Origin: Siphonodentalium dalli
Taxonomy: Eukaryota; Mollusca; Scaphopoda; Gadilida; Siphonodentaliidae
Length of the DNA stretch: 64,000 bases
NCBI GenBank assembly: GCA_032622095.1
Contig: CP136064.1
Span: forward strand, 248,963,827-249,027,826
Reading direction: 5' to 3'
Part shown: positions 58,935 through 64,000 of the stretch, one piece after another
How positions within the stretch are numbered: the stretch's first letter is position 1
Layout: each line of letters begins with the position of its first letter
Translations under genes and position numbers: made by a program
The notes under the pieces: generated by a model
The model's database searches: none
What the model saw: only the letters and a program-made list of their open reading frames with translations
Told to the model about the DNA's origin: nothing

Positions 58935-59668
58935 ATGGGGCGCCATTCTTCTATTTATTACCAATTTTGTGATATAAATAATTCATTTTGTGATAACACA
59001 AGATGAATATATGATATCACAATATCGAATATATGATTTCATAAAATTGTAAGCATAAAAAAGTAAGCATTTAGTGATATCACATATTTGATAATTCAAT
59101 TTTTTTTATATCATATATTCATTTTGTGATATAAATAATTCGGATGAAAAGACTATTTATTGATATCACTAATATTACAGGTTAAATTTTATGATATCAC
59201 AAAATCGAATATATGATATCGGTAAATATTTTATAATATCACAAAATGATTTTTTGATATCACAAAATCGAATTATTGATATCATAAAATAGTAAGCATT
59301 TAGTTATATCAATAATTTGATTTTGTGATATCATAAAACGTTGGGGAATTAGTGATATCACAAAACAAGTAAGAATTTAGTGATATCAATAGTTCGAATT
59401 TATGATGTCATAAAATGATTTAACGATATCAAAATTGTTGAAGGAATAGTAGCCCAGCTATGTCATTTTCTATTGATTGATATCACAAAAGGAATTGGTG
59501 AAATCACAAATTGGAATTAGTTATATCATAAAATAATTTTGTGATGTCATAAAATATTTAATGACATCATATAATCGATTTTGTGATATCATATATTCAG
59601 TTCACTTAGTGATATCATGAATTATTGATATAACTAAATAGGTAATAAATAGAAGAGCGGCGCCCCAT
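58935..59668. mobile_element. Fold-back element filled with GATATCA repeats
   Basis: Ends ATGGGGCGCCATTCTTCTAT and its complement near 59645-59668. The interior is an irregular series of TTTTGTGATATCA and TGATATCACAAAAT words in both orientations, with no coding. Confidence 0.75.
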
Positions 59669-59995
59669 AATTCCAAACTCCACTCAGAAGAGGCAACAAG
59701 AGATACTAGGCCAAATGTTTTTAGTCAGTGAGTATTGAAGATATAGAACAACCTGGCAGAAGAGGACGTCAACGCTGAAACTCTAAACCATACCAGTTCA
59801 AGAACCGACTTGATGATTATTATAGAAAGAACACACATTCTCAGACGAGTCGGGCGTTGACTATATGTTAAAACATAGGGCATGCATTCGGTGAGCCAGA
59901 CATAGAAGACGTGGACATAGGGCACCAGCCAGCGTCCTCCAACAACATAAGGTAAGGTGTGGTATGATAAGGGAAGGTACATTAAAGGCCCACTT

Positions 59996-60480
59996 AATTT
60001 TCGAACCGCCAGATCACATATATAAAATATATGCCATGTTATATACCATTTGAAAGAGGAAGCTCCAAAACATTGTATTTATAAACTTATCCGGTGTAAT
60101 AAACTGTGAACATGTTGTTTTTGTTCAGTTACCGACGTGTTTTGTGCTTAAGTTTCATCTGTTTTTCCATATATTGCAGTGCAAAGCGTATTTTCAATGG
60201 AGGGGGAATAGCACTATATCTTAAAGATAGAGTTATTCCCCTTCCATTGAAAATACATTTTAGTTTGAATTCTGTTGCATTCTTGAAGCCATAACGGAGG
60301 GATCTTTCAATGATTTCAGCTGTTTTCTATTTCTCTATGGGCATCTTCTGAGACACAGTCGTTTCAAATGGTGATGAATTATAGTATTTTAATTATATTT
60401 TATGACATGGATTGTTATTAAAACCGTATATCAGTACACTATAGAAAAAATAATCGGTGACTCGAAAATTAAGTGGGCCT
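59996..60480. mobile_element. TTAA-flanked element with AGGCCCACTTA ends
   Basis: TTAA at 59992-59995 and 60481-60484. Ends AGGCCCACTTAATTTTCGAA/CTCGAAAATTAAGTGGGCCT. An internal hairpin (GTATTTTCAATGGAGGGGGA and its complement) lies at ~60189-60256. Confidence 0.85.
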
Positions 60481-60570
60481 TTAAAAATCTTGTCGCACGG
60501 GCGTCGCTCGATAATAATATCTACCTTACTTTACATAAGCATTAATTATTATGTTAATGCATTTGAAGTA

Positions 60571-60590
60571 TCTATATCTATATTTGCGAA

Positions 60591-60621
<31 letters not shown>

Positions 60622-63314
60622 GTTCTATAGAAATTCACAGGGAACCATCTAGGTGATGCCAAAGGGGTCTACTAGGGGTAGCTTTTTACGAGAAAGATAA
60701 TGGTCGGGGTTAGAATTTTCTAAAGTGACGCCGTTGTTGTCAGGGGCAGAAAAGGGGGAGGGCAGACAAAAAATTTGTCGCCGATTGCCACCAAACTTAT
60801 ATATAATCATTCCCATAATATGAGGAATCTAATGGCGTGGTTTAAATGTGGCAAAAGTCGCGCCGTTCGCGTCAGGGGTGCCCGGAAGGGGGTAGGCAGA
60901 TTTTGTTTCTGTCGCCGATTGCCACGAAACTTACATATAATCATCCCCATGATATGAAGAATCCAACGATGTGGTTTAAATAGGTCAAAAGTGGCGTCAT
61001 TTGAGTCAGGGATGAACGGAAGGGGAGAGGGGCACCAAAATTGATAAAACTAATTTTAGCGCCGATTTCCATCAAATTGATATATATTCTTCTTCATGAT
61101 ACAATGAATCTAATTGTGCGATTTAACAACGCCAAATTGTTGTTTTTGGATGAGACATTGGGAGGGGTGGGCACTAAATTTGATAATAAGTCGCCGATTG
61201 CCACCACACTTATACAAAATCATCCCCATGGTATGAGGAGTCTAATTGTGTGGCTTTTATCTGTCAAATGTGGCCTCATTCGAGTCAGGGTTGCATTGAA
61301 AGGGACAGGGGCACCAAAATTGATGCAAAAATATTTTTATCGCCAATTTCCACCAAATTGATACACGTTCTTATCCTTCTTATCCATGATACGATGAATC
61401 TAATCGTGATTTAAAGACGCCATAGTGGTGCTGTTTGGGTGAGAGATGGAGAGGGGATGGATTGGCACCAAATTTTATATAAAAATAAAGTTTAGTTGCC
61501 GATTATCACTAAACTTATAAACAATCATCTCCATGATATCAGGAGTGTAATCGTGTGGTTTAAGGATGTCACAAGTTGGGCCATTCGAGTCAGTGGTATA
61601 TAGAGATGAGAGGGACACAACAAATTATATTTATATGTTTAGTGCCGATTTCCACCAGATTGATACATATTCTTCTCCGTGATACGAGGAATCTTATCGT
61701 GTGATTTAGATGCACCACATTGGTGCCCTATGGGTGAGAGATATGGGGACCTTAAATTTGATACGAATTTGTATACTCGCCAATTTTCACCAATTTCATA
61801 TATATGCATCTCTAATCGCTAATGAGTCTTAGTGTGTGTAGCTTGAGTCCGGAATAGGGACGGGAGGGTCACCAAAACTGATACAAAATATTTTTAGTAC
61901 CAATTACCATCAAATTCAGACAGTTCTTCTCAAATGATACAAGAAATAAAATCGTGCTGTCTGTCTGTCTTTTTGTCTGTCTGTGTGCGTTCTATATATA
62001 ACTTCACGCGGTACAATCGATATGGCACCAAGGCGTTCTAAGAGGGGTAACTTTCTACAGGGAAGATAATGGTGCGGATTGAAATTTTCTAAAATGACGC
62101 TGTTGGTGGGAGGGGAAATTTTTAAAATATGGTGAAATAGTTTTGTCGCTGATTTCCATCAAACGAATACATAATCACTTTCGCAATATGGCGTTAAATC
62201 ACATTTGGTGTCGTTCGCGTCACGGATGGCGTGCGGATATTCACTATCATTGGTAAGATTGCTATTTGCCGATGTCCACATATAAGTTATATACAGTCAC
62301 CAGGCCATCTCCATATCATTTTAAGTAGTTGGGCGTTCACATTTCACAATCCCCACATATGGTGACCCACATAAGTCACTTGAACAATTCTATCTTCTTA
62401 ACAGTCATATTTATATGGGAATGGCAATCAAGGCATTCACACAATGAGCTAGCAAAAAGAGATAACTAGAAGAAGCATTAAACGTATATTTATCATTTTA
62501 TATTGAAGAGATACATATATTCGTGCAAACTGAGAGACCTCGAACCGTCAGAGGATTGCATATATATAATAACAAAATTGAGTCTGTTCCATTCAATACA
62601 GTTTCCACAAAAAGTTACAATTTGTCAAGAGATATGGAGGACTGTTCAAAAATAGTGGTAACAGTGTGCATGCAGTCAAATATAGTTTCTTCTGATATAC
62701 AAGAAAATGCAATTAGTAACACAAGACTTTTCAGGATCCTACCAATACTGACATCTGACAAGGGTTTTAGAACAGACTCATCGACTGACATAAACAACTC
62801 AAAATCTCGCTCTGTGCCTGGCACATGTAGCTGATATATTTGCGCAGCAACATTTCGTTAAAACTAAGAATATTTAGTCAATATATAGCACCTGGAAATT
62901 TCTTTCAAACATCTGTATCTTCATGGAGATATGATAGCCAGGTGTCCTCGAGATCTTAGTCCAACCCACTAGATTGATTGATACATATCAATATGTAAAA
63001 CCAAATTATCATCTTTTATCGAATTAATGTGTTTATGATGTTCATGTATCATATTATAACGTCTAATGTATACGCAGTTGTAAATAAATAAATACTTCAT
63101 TATTGGTGGAACGGATTAATCGCGATAAACACAATGACAATTGACAAGGTGAGCCACTACTTATATTCCATGACTGTAATAACCATATTTTGTGATTCTA
63201 TTTGAATATACAATTTATGAGAAAACGTATAACACTTTAAGCAAGAGCGTTCTCTATTCCCAACAAATATCCACAGCATACATTAACCCGGGCAACGCCG
63301 GGTAACCCTGCTAG
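60571..63314 (+). mobile_element. Non-autonomous Helitron, 2.7 kb
   Basis: Starts TCTATATCTATATTTGCG after A. Ends with hairpin CCCGGGCAACGCCGGG, then TAACCCTGCTAG before T. The inside holds about ten degenerate ~140 bp units ('CGCCGATT(G/T)CCACCAAA'), and the start module (CTGTCTGTCTG...GGGGTA..TTTTTACG) is repeated at ~61960. No Rep or helicase frame. Confidence 0.85.
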
Positions 63315-64000
63315 TATATTATACAGACAGCCTCGCTGTTGTTATATTCAATACAAATACACTAGAAGTACAAGGAAGCAGAGATTAACACGGTGTATGA
63401 GATACATAACGTGTGAGTTGCTGGGGTGGTGTTTCTGGTTTAATTCCAGACTCGACATTGTCTCCGAACAAGATGAATATGTAGTTGATAGATAATTAGC
63501 GAGACAGACACGTATCTTTTCTTGGTGTGTTAAGGTTGTCCAACCTGCTTCTTTCGAAAGTCAATTCTGACTACCCAAACATATGTGCCCATCTTCCATC
63601 CCATTATTCTCAACTATCCGTTTTATTGCGTTTCCTGATACAGCTGTACACTAGTGTATGTTTCATTTCTCGAATCTTATACACATGTAAGATATTGAGA
63701 AGTACATGTCAAAATGTCCATTGCGTCAAATGTGCTTGCTTCAGTGAGTGTGAACAAATTCTCATTTGGATAGTAAAAAGAAAAGAATGAAACCGACTTG
63801 TAATAGAGTTATCCCTCTTCCAGCGCATGAGTTGACAATGGCCGATCAAATAAGATAGGGTTTTCGTCGGCCTTTCAAAGAGACTGGACAATGCCGTACA
63901 TGGTTTGGAAGAAACTAAATTGTTGTAAATTTTATTTACAATCAACCGAACAGACACATTCCCACACATTTAGTTATAATATGGAACGCTGTCGATATAC
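63315..64000. other. No recognised feature
   Basis: Short frames of 86-87 aa on both strands show no family features. Confidence 0.4.

Overview
This is eukaryotic nuclear DNA: AT-rich, with one intron-rich gene surrounded and penetrated by many small transposons. The gene type (a fused kinase-fold/GNAT acetyltransferase), the repeat modules carrying a 'gagttatggccct' phrase, and the mix of TTAA-flanked MITEs, hAT MITEs and non-autonomous Helitrons suggest a marine invertebrate, most likely a mollusc. That placement is inference, because no marker gene is present.

The only host gene I can support is mitochondrial N-acetylglutamate synthase (NAGS) on the + strand, in 13 coding exons from 7539 to the stop codon at 41133. 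All exon joints have GT-AG introns and matching phases. The visible protein is 475 residues: an amino-acid-kinase fold followed by the GNAT acetyltransferase domain. The start codon and mitochondrial targeting sequence lie on an upstream exon that I could not identify. The stretches 1-7538 and 41134-64000 hold no other convincing host gene.

Region by region: 1-7538 is mostly transposons (a 3.6 kb element with 480 bp inverted ends and a hAT element with a perfect 8 bp target duplication). Intron 2 (9120-14309) holds a 3.1 kb minisatellite whose unit is a copy of the exon 2 end plus its own splice donor. Intron 3 ends in a hAT-type MITE inserted inside the exon 4 splice acceptor. Introns 4-11 carry MITEs, Helitrons and module repeats, some with YY1-like motifs. 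Intron 12 holds a 34 bp satellite interrupted by a TTAA-inserting MITE. From 41.5 to 64 kb there are nested transposons, adjoining Helitrons, and a 1.5 kb element with 112 bp near-identical inverted repeats that carries a TATA box in each end and the longest open frame of the window (246 aa).

A recurring theme is mobile DNA pressed against NAGS splice sites. Elements start 14 bp and 17 bp after two donors and 47-64 bp after three others, and one ends 9 bp before an acceptor. A palindromic module shared by three MITE families with different ends occurs throughout the window.
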